Positions 1 through 11,362 are shown, counted from the stretch's first letter. The stretch: 64,000 nucleotides of DNA from Dysidea avara (GCF_963678975.1 NC_089277.1:26672672-26736671); one strand, 5' to 3'. Notes: generated from the sequence alone by a model not told the origin. Translations and numbers: made by a program.

Positions 1-31
1 GTGTAATGTGAAATAGAGTCTAAAGCAGTTG

Positions 32-160
32 TACGGGCACAATGTGGAGTCTATGAAATTTATAAACCCTCAGGCCCTTAGTAGTGCCCTCGCTTTGCTT
101 GTGCGCTACAGCCCGGGCTTTCGGGTTTATAAATTTCATAGACTCCACATTGTGCCCGTA
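32..160. repeat. 38-bp perfect inverted repeat with GC-rich core
   Basis: Arms 32-69 and 123-160 are exact reverse complements (38 of 38). They enclose a 53-nt spacer that is much richer in G+C than the flanks and contains GCCCTCGC and GCCCGGGC. No coding content. The same layout (AT-rich perfect arms around a GC-rich core) recurs at 12009-12106 and 28280-28437. Confidence 0.9.
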
Positions 161-534
161 TAACTATTGTATATTAGCTGCTGTAGCTAGCTAAATTTGT
201 TAATAATGTCACTTCATTATACAGAATTTGGCCCTAAAAAGATCTGTATAGTGTATGTCATGTTACGATCTCGAGACCAAACCATAGATAATTTAGTCTC
301 ATAGATATCTCAATTAACCAGAGGTGAGCACTAGCACCTATTCTACAAGATTTACTAACTTTCAGCTTTTCAGTTTTAAAATTCACTCTATCCAACTTGG
401 GTGATAAGAATGTAGTGTCTTCTGGTAATCAAGTTACAGTTAGTGACAAAACATGAAGTAGTGATTATATGAGCATGAAGTAGTGATTATATGAGAAGTA
501 CATATTGTATACTGGTGGTAACTGTAGTACTTAC

Positions 535-633
535 ATGAGTAGTAGCTAATATGTTAGCTCCACTACTTAGTAGATTGTTGACCACCTCCACTTTTCCATT
601 AGCACTGGCCCTATGTAGGGCAGTCCATCCAGC
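535..633 (-). CDS. single ankyrin-repeat exon
   Basis: A 99-bp interval on the minus strand reads as exactly 33 codons, one complete ankyrin repeat: AGWTALHRASANGKVEVV, then NNLLSSGANILATTH. The ankyrin hallmarks G-TALH, the A-NG turn, VV-LL and GAN are all present. It is bounded by a 3' splice site (GCTATAG before GCT) and a consensus donor (CAT then GTAAGT), phase 0 at both ends, the usual one-repeat-per-exon architecture of ankyrin genes. Ankyrin repeats are protein-interaction modules, so substrate and partner cannot be inferred. No neighbouring ankyrin exon is intact; a paralogous half exon lies at 3739-3796. The gene presumably extends left of the window, or this is an isolated captured exon. 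Confidence 0.75.
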
Positions 634-1243
634 CTATAGCAATCAGTACAATCACAACATGTCATAACATACTCTGTACTAGTGTAACATCACAGTAGGG
701 TTGAAACAATCATTTGATATTAGTCTAGGAGTACTATATAATTTTAACAGTTCAGTACCCACAAACACTAGCTATAATTATTATTTTGCTGTAACACTTT
801 ATGCAGTACTAAACATTGCACTAACTGCATGTTTGACCCTAGAAAAACATTCAGTTTGTCTAGTGTAAATTTATTTCTAATACTGTGGTGCATTGCTTTT
901 ACTCATCCAAAACATATTAAAATTAACATTGTCCAAAACATATTAGCAGGAGTCATATACATGGAAATTTCCCATCATGCTGTTACTTATGTTCCATTGT
1001 GCTAGCTGATTTATGCTTTTCATCCCTATTACACTGAATTATGCTGGCAAAATCGACACATACCTCTTTCTCATTCCAGTTACAATTAATTGATGAGCTA
1101 TGTACAGTATGTATATGAAAACACAAAGAAAAGATACTGTATGCACAATGTGTTTTATACTTTAGAATAGATACTAGTGTTCAATTGGGATTATCTATAA
1201 GACTAACATAACTATGGTTTGGTCTCAGTTATTGAGACCTTAA

Positions 1244-1970
1244 GGTTATGGTATAGTCACGGACAATCATTCAAAACTTTGAATGCCTATCGATACTTTT
1301 TGAGAAGCCCATAAAACCAGTCTAGCATCACCAAAAGTTTTAAATGAAGGTGAAGCCCTTCATATTTAACGTTTTTATATAGCTACAGTGTAGTTTGAGG
1401 CAGGTGGAACACTATGATTTGTTGTAGTAACACAAGTAAGCTGGCCTGTGCATCGCTCAGCTCCAGCTGTCACTACCATGTTTTTCTGCTGCCAAATACA
1501 GCAAAAGCTGTAGGCTCTATTGGCATTTCTGGGGCATAGTGATACTGTATATTAAATTTATTAGGTCTTGTGGAAGTGTTTTTGGTGTGTTTCTTCCCAG
1601 TGACTCAGATACAAGCCTTCAATTGCAAAGAGCTTGATTCACTTGAAAAACTACTAAAAGTTTAATAAAACATCTATACAACCAGTAACTAAAAAATTGC
1701 TTCCACAGGACCCAGATATTTTAGTTGTTTAGTTACTTGTGTTGAAATTATAAGGATTTAGTAATCTGGTTTTTGGCGGTGCGTTTTTATAAAACATTGC
1801 TCTATTGTGGACTACACACCCAAGAACAGTCGTTGTTCTGTAGTAAAATAAACAAGCACAATTAGTTGTATTGCTAACACGACACAGTTGTTGAAATTAT
1901 TTATCCCTGCTTGGTTTAAAGCAGGTTTTGTATTTTGTTCTGCCCACACATTTTAAACAATTCCGTAACC
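1244..1970. mobile_element. 727-bp TTAA-flanked non-autonomous element, copy 1
   Basis: The element starts GGTTATGG and ends CCGTAACC, short terminal inverted repeats, and is flanked on both sides by TTAA (1240-1243 and 1971-1974). TTAA target duplication is the signature of piggyBac-type transposases. No long ORF. A second copy lies in the same orientation at 31568-32538 and aligns along almost the whole length apart from small indels and one nested insertion. Family assignment is inference. Confidence 0.75.
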
Positions 1971-1974
1971 TTAA

Positions 1975-2487
1975 CTTGATGTTCAAGGTATAGATCTTTC
2001 TAGGGCCAAATTTTGTATAACAAAGTGACATTATTAACAAAGTTAGCTAACTACATTGTAGCTACCTTATCATAGCAAAGGGATGATTAGCACAAGGCTA
2101 ATCCACCATACCATTTAACAAACAAGACAGCCACGTAAGACTATGTACATTAATGTAATTAACTAGATATCCTCATGAGTATGACGGTCCCAAAATGCTT
2201 TTTCTCCACCTTCACACTTTGTGTAACAACCTTAACCCTTAAACCCGCATAATCAAGAAAATGGGATCTGATAAAAAAACAAATTGAAAATGCACAATAC
2301 TTTTGCCAATTTACATAGGCGGTTACAAACAGACATTATTATGAAGCATTTGTACAATCACTTAGATAAACAGACTTTATAAATTGACAAAGAGTAAGGT
2401 ACCTACCTATGTATAAACTTTCAACATACAACAAGGAACTCACCCACTATGATGCGCAGAATAATTTTTTTGTCCTTTCGTATTCAT
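1975..2487. other. no gene seen
   Basis: AT-rich sequence holding the right arm of the 178-2066 inverted repeat and, around 2200-2250, a fragment resembling the SINE tail at 3590-3640 (shared CTTTTTCTCC and TTTGTGTAAC). No supported coding exon. Confidence 0.5.
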
Positions 2488-2495
2488 ATTGTAAT

Positions 2496-2926
2496 TAGGG
2501 ATGTGCCGATTTTGCTGGCAAATGTTTCGGAAAAATATATTGGTAAAAGCAAATAGCAAAATGCTGGATAATTGGTGGAAAATTGGAAAAATGGGCACCA
2601 AGGAATGGCAACTTGGGCACATTTTGCATGAAAAAGATTAAGATACTCTAATAGAACAGTCATAAATAGTATTAGGACAGCCTTTGCTCATAGGAATGGT
2701 GACTAATGAATCAAGATACTCTAATAGAGCAGTCACTAGCTATGTACGAAATATTCTAATAGAGCAGTCACTCATGCTTGTAAACCTGATATACTGCAAT
2801 TAAATTTTATTGATGCTAAGCAAAATAGAGAAATTTCAAGCAAAATTTTGAGCAAAATAGGTAAGAAAAAAAAAGAATTGCTGGAAAGAAAACCAGGTGG
2901 AAAAAAACAAAATAGGCACATTCCTA
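2496..2926. mobile_element. hAT-like MITE with perfect 8-bp TSD
   Basis: The termini TAGGGATGTGCC and GGCACATTCCTA form an imperfect terminal inverted repeat. The flanking ATTGTAAT at 2488-2495 and 2927-2934 is an exact 8-bp target-site duplication, as made by hAT transposases. Length 431 bp with no transposase. It carries three copies of the dispersed CTCTAATAGA-CAGTCA motif (near 2648, 2712 and 2752). Confidence 0.85.
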
Positions 2927-3339
2927 ATTGTAATTGCGCTCATCCGACAATGACCTTATCAACATGACATCTATATAATTATCAACTGAATTGCCATCAC
3001 GTGAGGAGCAACGTGACACCAAGAACAAGTTGATAATGATGAAGTATGGCTGAGTTATGGCCATTATTTTGTACATTGTTATGTGAAGAAGAAAGATGGA
3101 GGTATTGTTCGTTTGCTCTGTCAAAGTGAAGCAGGAAGCTCTGGGTTGGATGAATGCAACAAAGTATGGGACCATTTAAACCAAAATTTATTAGTAAGAT
3201 GGTGTTTATTGTTTTTAGATAGCTTTAATGATTCAGTATTATGGAATTTAGTTTTACAAGGGATGGATGCATATGATCCAGTTTACTGGATTATGCATTT
3301 TCAGTGCTTGCATTTTATAAAACAGTTGTGGATTTAAGG

Positions 3340-3412
3340 GTTAAACAGGCTGTAGGACCAGGTGTCCTACAGGCCTTTAGCATTTGTGCTGTAAAGCCTT
3401 AATAAATAAACT
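3340..3412 (+). repeat. 3' fragment of a SINE-like element
   Basis: Contains GGACCAGGTGTCCTAC and ends in AATAAATAAA, matching the 3' part of the more complete element at 3413-3721. It immediately abuts that element, so the two sit head to tail. Confidence 0.55.
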
Positions 3413-3721
3413 AATGTCTATTTGGTTCCACATGGAGTACTTTGAGATAATATGTCACTCTCTACAGTTCTTATGGATAAATATACATGAAATTCACAAG
3501 GAAAAATGTCTGATCACCTGGCAGACTCCTGTAAGCATTCGAGGGTTAATCGGATGGTTACAGGTTCGAGGTTGACCAGGTCCAGTCATGGACTTTTTCT
3601 CCTTTCTCCACCTTTTCAAACACACTTTATGTAACAAATTTAATCAGGCTATAGGACCAGGTGTCCTACAGTCCTTCAGCACTTGTGATGTAAAGCGTTA
3701 ATAAATAAATAAATAAATAAA
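3413..3721 (+). mobile_element. tRNA-derived SINE candidate with TAAA tail
   Basis: The middle holds CAGGTTCGAGG (about 3561-3571), a good match to a pol III B box (GGTTCGANNCC), preceded by a tRNA-like stretch containing AATCGGATGG. The body ends with a conserved GGACCAGGTGTCCTAC segment and a (TAAA)n tail at about 3698-3721. A diverged copy on the minus strand lies at 61815-62058 and shares the 5' end (ATTTGGTTCCAC), the B-box region and the CCAGGTCCAGTCATGGA segment. The A box is not obvious. Confidence 0.6.
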
Positions 3722-3738
3722 CTCACTGTAGTACTTAC

Positions 3739-3796
3739 AGGAGTAGCAGTCAATATGTTAGCTCCACAACTTATTAGAGTGTTGGCCACCTCCACC
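3739..3796 (-). pseudogene. truncated ankyrin-repeat exon
   Basis: The minus strand reads VEVANTLISCGANILTATP and then a consensus donor GTAAGT, matching the second half of the ankyrin exon at 535-633 including the first bases of the intron (GTAAGTACTACAGT). The first half of the repeat (the G-TALH part) is missing and replaced by unrelated sequence. It is a partial duplicate and would not encode a complete ankyrin fold. Confidence 0.65.
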
Positions 3797-3889
3797 TGAC
3801 TGCCTCACTGCCTAACCACAGTCTCAAAACTAGAGGCCATATGATCACAGCCACCAGCTCACAGCTCACAGCCACCACTTTAAGCCACA

Positions 3890-4335
3890 ACTAAAAATTC
3901 TTGGGTGGGATGTGCCTTTTGTGGTAACAACGAATATCTAACTTCTGTGTGCTTTGCTATTCCTTTTATCTTCAGTCATCTACTTCTTAATTCCAGGAAA
4001 CATACAAAAGCATTATTTCTGTATGAATATATACTTTACTTGAAGGAGTGTATATAGATACAAAGTTTCCCAGTATCAGGTAATATACAGCACTAATAAC
4101 ATTGGACCATGTCCCCTCAAATGATCAGAACGCCTCACGACACCTCTTGCTGAGGTTACATCCCTCAATGATGTAGTTCCATAGAAAACAAGGTATTGTA
4201 CCACCGAAGATAACAAACAACTTTGCATGTTTTCTATTATCTGCACTACTATGTTCCCAGCTTAATCTACTGCTTAACTGAATAGATACTCTAATACAGC
4301 AGTCACACTAATAGTTTTATGCTATGCTCTAACAA
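3890..4335. repeat. duplicated intergenic segment, copy 1
   Basis: About 3900-4050 is a diverged duplicate of about 6350-6490 (shared AATATCT-CTTCTGTG, CTTTTATCTTC and CATTA-TT tracts). Each copy is followed by a foldback of the same family (4339-4592 and about 6905-7110), so a segment of roughly 0.7 kb was duplicated. Nothing coding is seen. Confidence 0.45.
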
Positions 4336-4338
4336 AAA

Positions 4339-4592
4339 AGTTAATAAATTAGTACAACAAAAAAAATATCATTTTAAAAATGAAGTAGGGTTCCAGTAAA
4401 TAAATGGCAGTGAAACGAGGTAAAGGTAGCTACGAGTGAAAACCTCTTCATGATATCGTAGCAATGTGGAACAACAATACTAAGTAGAGATTTTCCCTCA
4501 TAGCTACCATCATCTCTTGTTACACTAATACTCCTATCACTGGATCCCTACTTCATCATTAAATCAATTATTTTTTGTACTAGTTTGTTAAC
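4339..4592. mobile_element. foldback MITE (TAGGGATCC family)
   Basis: Inverted arms at both ends: left GTAGGGTTCC with GTGAAACGAG, right GGATCCCTAC with TCTCTTGTTACAC. The outer ends share TTAGTACAACAAA and TTTGTACTAGTTTG. Same family as 25866-26120 and the partial copy at about 6905-7110. No ORF. Confidence 0.6.
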
Positions 4593-4846
4593 TTTTTTTG
4601 TTAAAGCATACAGTAGCTATAAAATACACTGTTATTGTGACTGCTGTATTAGAGCATCTCAATCTCACTACTCAGTTACAAGCTGGGGGTGTAGTACCAG
4701 AGATAACAGAGGGTTCATAAAGTTGTTTCTAGTTTCTGGTTTTATATTTTTTATGTACGAAGTCTACAATGTATCACAATGATAGTAATGGTACATACAC
4801 ACTGTACAAGTATCATATGATCTGTCTAACAGGTTTAATACCAAAT

Positions 4847-5609
4847 TAAGCCTGAGCCTATTATGCTCAAAATTTTACCTATTATTCTTTCCAGAATTTC
4901 CCAAAAAATTCTCCTATTATTCTTTTTGTTATTCTTGTATCCAGCCTATTATTCCATAATTATTCTCATTCAGTATAATTATATCTGTGGCTAGTTGCTT
5001 AGTTTTCAAAATGCTGCTATAAGTAGTTTTGTCCGAATTATTAATAGCCATATATGAAGCATTTCACCTTACACATCATTTTTCTATCCATAATAATTAC
5101 AGCAGACTTAGAATAGCTATCTACAGTAATAATTCAAGTGTATTTAATTATTAGTGTATTATCATAATATGCTGTAACTACTATAGCTACTAAGTTAAGT
5201 AGATAATAATGCTCAAAGACTTGAAGAAGATACACTGGTATAAGATGTACAAGTTTCAGAATTGCAGATAATCATGCAGTTAAATCCCTGATGCTGGTTG
5301 CAGATTGTGAAACGATCTGACTGCTCTATTAGAGTATTTGAGCGTTCTATTAGAGTATATCGATCTTTTAGAGGCTTTTCAGCTCATTTCAGCCAGCACT
5401 CCTGTCAACTTTATATCATTTGTAGTAGCTTAACTCTTTCTTCTAGGTAATCAAGAAGAGACACGCCCCCTAATTCCACCGATTATTCCCGTGGTTGTCT
5501 GATTATTCTAAAATTATGCCTGTAACCATCCTATTATTCCGGAATTATTCTCACGAAATTGGTGACCTATTATTCTCAAGATTATGCCGGCATAATAGGC
5601 GCAGGCCTA
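4847..5609. mobile_element. hAT-like element, TIR TAGGCCTGCGCC family, copy 1
   Basis: It begins TAAGCCTGAGCCTATTATGC and ends, read inward, TAGGCCTGCGCCTATTATGC. An exact 8-bp direct repeat TACCAAAT flanks it (4839-4846 and 5610-5617), the hAT pattern. Length 763 bp, no transposase. The second copy at 18084-19294 is its reverse complement and carries a 440-bp nested insertion; here the empty insertion site is seen at about 5195-5197. It contains two copies of the dispersed CTATTAGAG motif (5322-5368). Confidence 0.85.
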
Positions 5610-5617
5610 TACCAAAT

Positions 5618-7440
5618 AAAACTGTCTCAACATAATGTGATACGTACACTGGTAAAAGCATTAAGTATAGTACCGGCATCATACAGACACACTTTTTGTA
5701 GATTTGTACACTTTAAGATCAACATACTCTAATAGAATAGTTATAAAGTTAGTTGTTGCAACTTTGAAGAACTCTAATAGAACAATCAAAAAAGATGAAT
5801 ATGAAGCACCTTCATACAGTGTAGAACATGCAATCTCTCATACTTAGCAATAATTATGGATACACTAACAGAGAAAACAAGAAAGATACAGTTGTTTGTG
5901 AGTATAATTGAAGAACCATAAAACATTGAAGCATTTCTTAACAACTTAATAGTGCCCTCCACACATTTACACAATCAATTTGTACTGTATATAGCATGAT
6001 AAATATCACATTTTATTGTGGGTTAGGGTTTACAATACTTGTAATAGTGTGTATACAAGTTGCGTTCCTGTAAGTGGTACTATTAACAAAGAAGAATTTA
6101 CTGTACAATACAAAATTTTATTGATTTGTTTAAGCTATTTACATCCATAAAAAATCTAATGACACAAAAAATACCTCATTGGTAAGACCTTATTTGGACA
6201 CAAACATGTGCTCAATTATGACGTCTTTGCCACAACTCAACTCAAATCTGTATGGTACACACATGTGGCAGTACTTTAACAATAACAGAGCCCAAACAAT
6301 TGATGCAAAGCACTATCACCATTTTACGCCATTACAACAATAAACTCATCAGAGGTAGATGCGTCTTTTGTGATTCCAACAAATATCTGCCTTCTGTGTT
6401 TTGCCATTCCTTTATCTTCTATTAAATAGTTTTCATGCCAGCATACCACACTAAGGCATTACTTTTCCATATCAATAGTTTCCTTGAATGAGGAGAGCGT
6501 TTAGATAACACAATCAATATTTGAGGCACTTAATGGACTGTAGTATCTTTGTGGTAGCATTGGATAGTAATTAAGCAGGGCTTGTACAGTGAATGCCATG
6601 GATCACACTCATGTCATCTGTAGAAGATGATGCTACCTACCAAAGTATCCTAGCCTCCAAGAAAACATTGGTTAGTTGTAAAGAGCGGTTGGATATGACT
6701 AATTCATGTATGTAAAATTACTTACTTTTACACCTTTACCATACCCACAGCCTTACACTAAGTACTGCACCCATTGTTACATGTGTCTGAGGTCTCACAT
6801 GCATTATTCAAGTTATACTGTACAAAACTGTCATATTTAATGATTGGTAGTTTTCTCTCATCACAACCACACATGTTATTTTATAGCTATGCTCTAACAT
6901 TAAAGTTTATAAACTAAGTTAGGTTCCAGAGATAAAAAGTAGTGAAACAAGAGATAATGGTAGTTATGAAGGAAAATCCCTACATTGTAGCAATGTGGAA
7001 AAATCCCTACTTTGGCATCGAAAAGATAAACATGCCAATTTATGCATTTCCCACATTTTTACATTGCTAAGTAGAGATTTTCTCTCATAGCTAATAATTT
7101 TAAAACAGTACTATTAATTAGAGATATAACGTAAATCACCACTTATGAGAAAATTTCATTAACACTTCTGAATAATAATACAATGACATATGGGTGTACA
7201 ACTGAATATTAATAAGTGTTTCATCTCTGACAATCAAATATTATAGTTTTGTCATATTAGGAGAGAAAACACAAAGTCAATTAAATACAGGGAACTAATG
7301 TTATTATTAACACTGTACTTCACTCATCACCAGATTTTGTAAACCTGTTTGTAACTACCTGGTGTCTGATTTCTCTTAATGGGAACAAAAACTACTTGTT
7401 TTCACAGGTGTTTCACAAAAAAGAGGCTAAGCTACTTTGT
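5618..7440. other. no supported gene; repeat fragments
   Basis: Two motif copies (near 5726 and 5766), a diverged duplicate of the 3.9-kb segment (6350-6490) and a partial foldback (about 6905-7110). Open frames here are short, AT-rich and unlike known domains. Confidence 0.5.
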
Positions 7441-7442
7441 AA

Positions 7443-7486
7443 ATTCATTCACTATTCATTCACTATTCATTCACTATTCATTCACT
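7443..7486. repeat. 11-bp tandem repeat (ATTCATTCACT)x4
   Basis: Four uninterrupted copies of an 11-bp unit directly upstream of the 18-bp-period array. Confidence 0.9.
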
Positions 7487-7525
7487 ATTTTGTAAATTCA
7501 ATTTATAATCATGAAGTAGATTTTT

Positions 7526-8205
7526 TGCCATTACAGGTTTTTGCAATTGAATTTGTCACCTTTGCAATTGACTTCATCCCATTGCAGTAGAGTTCGTCAT
7601 CTTTGCAGTAAAATTTGTTTTGTTTGCAATCAAATTTGTTGGTTTTGCAATTGATTTCATCAGTTTTGCAATTTATTTAGTCGCTTTTGTATTAGAATTC
7701 ATCACAATTGCACAAGAATTTGTCATAACTACATTGACTGCAAGAAACTAGCTGCTCATCACAAGTGAATCATTTTCACCATGGAGAAACCCACTTGAGA
7801 CACTAGAGAGTAATTGAAGCTGGTTATCCGTGAAGCCATTAGCTGGCTGTCAAGTTAGCTAGTTTTCCAGTGACCGCACCCATTGCCAATGGTGAAGCAC
7901 AGTTGCAAATTTTGCTGAAGAATCCATAGCAGAAGAATTTTCTTCTTATAAAGTTGTACTTCAACAAGATCATGGAACACTTGCTACATGTACATCTTGT
8001 TTTCACGTTCACTGCAGCTGCCAATCTTGTTGGGATGAATTCTTGTGCAAACGTGATGAATTCTAATGCAATAGCAATGAAACCAACTGCAAAACCAATG
8101 AATTCAATTGCAAATGGGACAAATATTACTGCAAAGGCGACAAAATCTACTGCAAATGGGACGAAGTCAATTACAAAGGCAATGAATTCAATTGCAAAAA
8201 CCTGT
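7526..8205. repeat. foldback made of 18-bp-period arrays encoding a hexapeptide repeat
   Basis: The segment 7526-7735 on the plus strand and 8030-8205 on the minus strand both read as hexamers of the form F-A-[IV]-[ED]-F-[IV], for example FAIEFV and FAVDFVAFAV. The DNA unit is about 18 bp around GCAATTGAATT, and the two arrays are inverted relative to each other around a roughly 290-bp non-repetitive centre. Open frames exist on both strands across the right array (plus 7954-8271, minus 7839-8264). The peptide would be a very hydrophobic alternating chain. I see no splice sites, promoter or homologue, so I call it a repeat and not a gene. Confidence 0.7.
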
Positions 8206-8808
8206 AGCAAGAAATGTTCGCTACATGTATACACACATAAAAGTATAGATATCTTCATCAGCATAGGCTAGTAAATCATTATTTCTATCCAGATGATAAA
8301 AGCATCATGGGGTGAGCCATGAGCCAGACTGAGATTTTTCATGATAGAGACTTAGCTGAGAAAATGTGAAACTACAATGCATATACTATTGTAACTGAGC
8401 TATGTGGCTGTGGTAAGTGTTGACAGTATTTCAAGGGCCTGGATCTCTAATATAAATAGCCAGTGAAAGTTCAAACAGTTGCGTATTCAGTAGACCTGCA
8501 GCAAGAATTATGCATGGATATGTGCATGAAAATCGGTTAATCAATTTATCAACACAACGAATGTTACACATTACTAGCTAGTCACTTACCGAAGAATACA
8601 GCCCACAACTTTCATGTGCACTCAGTATTAGTTTTAACATCAAATTATTGCTTAAATACTGTGCAAGAATACGACAATTAACTATTAAAGTAGTTTATTC
8701 ATGGTACAGTTGTTCATTACATAAACAATAAACACAATAATCAGTGTGAATTTGCTGATACTCTATATAAGACTTTGTACAAATTCTTATGTAGTAGTTG
8801 TAACATGG

Positions 8809-9130
8809 GGCCTGTGCCTAATGTTCTGGTATAAGGTCTCCAATTTTGCGAGAATAATTCCAGAATTATAGGATGTTTACAAGCATAATTTTAGAATAAT
8901 TGGGTGTCGATTAAAACAATTGGTGGAACAAGGAATAACTCCTCTCATCGCCTAAAAGGAGTGGTTAAGCCTTATAAAATTGATATCTATTATGGTTTTA
9001 GTAGTGTGAGTTGAAAATTGCTAAAAAGATTGATATACTCTAATAGAATGGTCAAACACTCTATTAGAGCAGTCAGCGTTTTGTGCTTGAAATGTCTTCT
9101 GCTTATTGCAGGGATTGAACTACCCATTAC
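8809..9130. mobile_element. diverged copy of the TAGGCCTGCGCC hAT-like family
   Basis: Starts GGCCTGTGCCTAA and then follows the right half of 4847-5609 in the 18084-19294 orientation (AGAATAATTCCAGAATTATA, TTTTAGAATAAT), including the paired CTCTAATAGA and CTATTAGAG motifs near 9033 and 9058. The far end is eroded. Confidence 0.6.
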
Positions 9131-9239
9131 CTTTCATTTAGCAACTTAAGCATCTTCGCTATGTCTATGAACACACTAGAAATGTATATACCTTTAAAAT
9201 ATGTATAGCTACATCCATAGCTATATAATAGCTAACTTT

Positions 9240-10889
9240 TCAGCACATAGCAGCCAGTTGCATACGCGTCTAGAGCACTTACACCTACTGAACAAAAATA
9301 CACACAGATTGAGAAGGAAGTACTGGATATTACTTGGTCCTGTGAAAGATTCAGTGACTATTTACTTGGTGCAAGACCTTCCATGTTCAAACAGACTACA
9401 ATTCCCTCATTCCACTGTTGTATTCCAAACATGTTGACAATTTACCTATCCGTGTTTAGAGTTTCAAGATGCGACTACTGAGATTTTATTTTACAATCTC
9501 TCATGTACCTGGTAAAGACCATTCAACTGCCGATTCTTTATCTCGAGCACCAGTTATGGTCTCTTCATTCAATGACAAACAGTTCAATCAAGAAATTACA
9601 GCTTACGTCAATTTAGTGTGTGACAATTTACCAGCATCAGATTAGCATCTTCATCAAATCAAAAAATTCCAACTTAAAGATGAAGTTTTTCAACAGCTTG
9701 TATTATACTGCAGAGATGGATTGCCAGACAAAAGACACATACCAGGTATAGTAAAACCTTATTTTTCTGTTGCGGGTGAAATTTCATTTCAGTATGACTG
9801 GCAAATGAGAGGCAGTGGAATCATCATACCTTTTAGACCAGACATCCTAGAAAAGTTGCATGAAGGTCACTAAAGTATCTCAAAGTGTTGAGAGAAAACC
9901 AAAGTGTCTGTATGGTGGCCAGGTCTCTGTACTCAACTATAGAGCCTTGTTCATGGCTGTCCTATCTGCTGTCAGTTCCAAAACCAACATGGAGAACCAC
10001 TAATACTATTACTATGGCAAAAAGTTGCTTCTGATTTGTTATAATGAAAAGGAGCTACATACTTGTTAGTGGTAGATTATTTCTCCAAGTTTATTGAAAT
10101 CAGCAAGCTAAGAAATGAGACTTCTGAAGAAGTGATTTGTCATCTTAAAAAAAAATATTTGATCTTTGCCAGACATGGTATCCCACAGGAATATAGTTTT
10201 CAGACAACGGTCCTCAATATTTATCTACAGAATTTTCCAACTTTCCAAAGAGATATCAGTTTGTCCACACTACAAGTAGCTCTAGATTTCCTCAGAGTAA
10301 TAGGGAAGCCAAGCAAACTGTCTACATTATTAAGAATCTTCCAGTAAGCCTGAAGACTGCTATGCAGCACTACTTGCGTATAGAAGCACTCCAATTGGAT
10401 GTGGTCACAATCCAGTAGAAGTCCTTGTGAACAGACGATACGTTTATCAGTTCCCATTGCTCCATCACAATTGAATCCAACTGTCCCTGACTACTCTGCT
10501 TTGAAGGAGAAAGAGAAGAAGAGACAGGACCGACAAAGGTCAAATTACAATGATCATTACAGAGCCAGAGAGTTAAGCCCTTTGTTCCTAGGAGACTGTG
10601 TGTAGTTTACTGATCAACAAACAGGAGGAACAGTCGTACGATCATCTACACCACGATCTTATCAAGTTGTGACAGGCCCAGGGACATTGAGACGAAATAG
10701 TAGATACTTGATTCCTTTACCTGAATCTACAGATAGTGACACTTTGCCCGAGTGAGAACAATCCTCCAGTGGAGACTCTAACAGACCTCAGTCTGATACA
10801 ACAGTTACTTAGAAGTGGTAGAGTTTCAAAGCCTTCTGGAAGATTTCCACTGGAACTGACTAACTGACTGACTTTCCCCATAGGGGAGA
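9240..10889 (+). mobile_element. Ty3/gypsy-type LTR retrotransposon remnant (RNase H, integrase)
   Basis: Reading across frames in order: the end of the reverse transcriptase/RNase H segment ([14 protein letters not shown] at about 9251, then [11 protein letters not shown] and ERFSDYLLG); the RNase H end ([20 protein letters not shown] with DSLSRAP, about 9468-9550); the integrase zinc-binding part (HEGH then CPIC, about 9855-9970); the integrase core start (LLVVDYFSKFIEI, about 10060-10100); and an integrase C-terminal tail (DYSALKEKEKKRQDRQRSNY, about 10490-10560). Several frameshifts and stops interrupt it and the 5' part (gag, protease, most of RT) is absent. A dead, 5'-truncated copy. 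Confidence 0.85.
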
Positions 10890-10990
10890 TGTAGTAGTAG
10901 CAGCACGTATTGATTATGTAATAAGTCACACATGTATGCTCACTGCATGTGTGTATTTATAGCATGCATGTATGATTCTTGATCCAATTG
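10881..10990 (+). mobile_element. polypurine tract and start of 3' LTR
   Basis: TAGGGGAGA (10881-10889) directly precedes TGTAGTAGTAGC at 10890, the expected layout of a polypurine tract followed by an LTR beginning with TG, just after the integrase tail. The LTR end and a matching 5' LTR were not found. Confidence 0.45.
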
Positions 10991-11360
10991 ATTTTAAATA
11001 TTTAATTTGAAAACTATACCTTGATGAATGTCCCAGTTCATGGTGAATTTAATGAAACAAGTCCCAACTCCATAGCCCATTGCACTCAAGAGTAATGATC
11101 GATTTAATGAGTACCTGTAAATTTTTTCCATATGAGCACTGTACAAATCGATGGTTTCGCTCTTCTTGTTGTCTTTTGCTATAATTCCAAAACCACTTAC
11201 CAGAAATGGCTGAAACTTTAACAGTCCATTGATTTTTCCCTCTAGACAACAAAAATGTCATAAAACGAAATTCAAGGAAAATACAAACATGTCAGTTTTT
11301 TGCTCAGTGCATCACATAATAAATTACGGTAACAAATGTCAAAAATGTCACTGTTGGCAT

Positions 11361-11362
<2 letters not shown>

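Larger units (their letters stand above)
178..2066. repeat. 1.9-kb inverted-repeat structure with about 70-bp arms
   Basis: The left arm (about 178-250) and right arm (about 1991-2066) are reverse complements with roughly 85 percent identity by eye; both carry TTAATAATGTCACTT and TTTGGCCCTA. A second, weaker inverted pair lies just inside (around 281-300 and 1211-1235, sharing ACCAAACCATAG). The interval contains an ankyrin exon (535-633) and a TTAA element (1244-1970). It could be an old foldback transposon or two oppositely oriented copies of one dispersed repeat. I could not define a target duplication. Confidence 0.55.

Noticed and set aside
3413..3721. A tRNA gene
   Set aside because: Only a B-box-like sequence is present; no cloverleaf could be drawn and the body continues into a repeat with a TAAA tail, so a SINE is the better reading.
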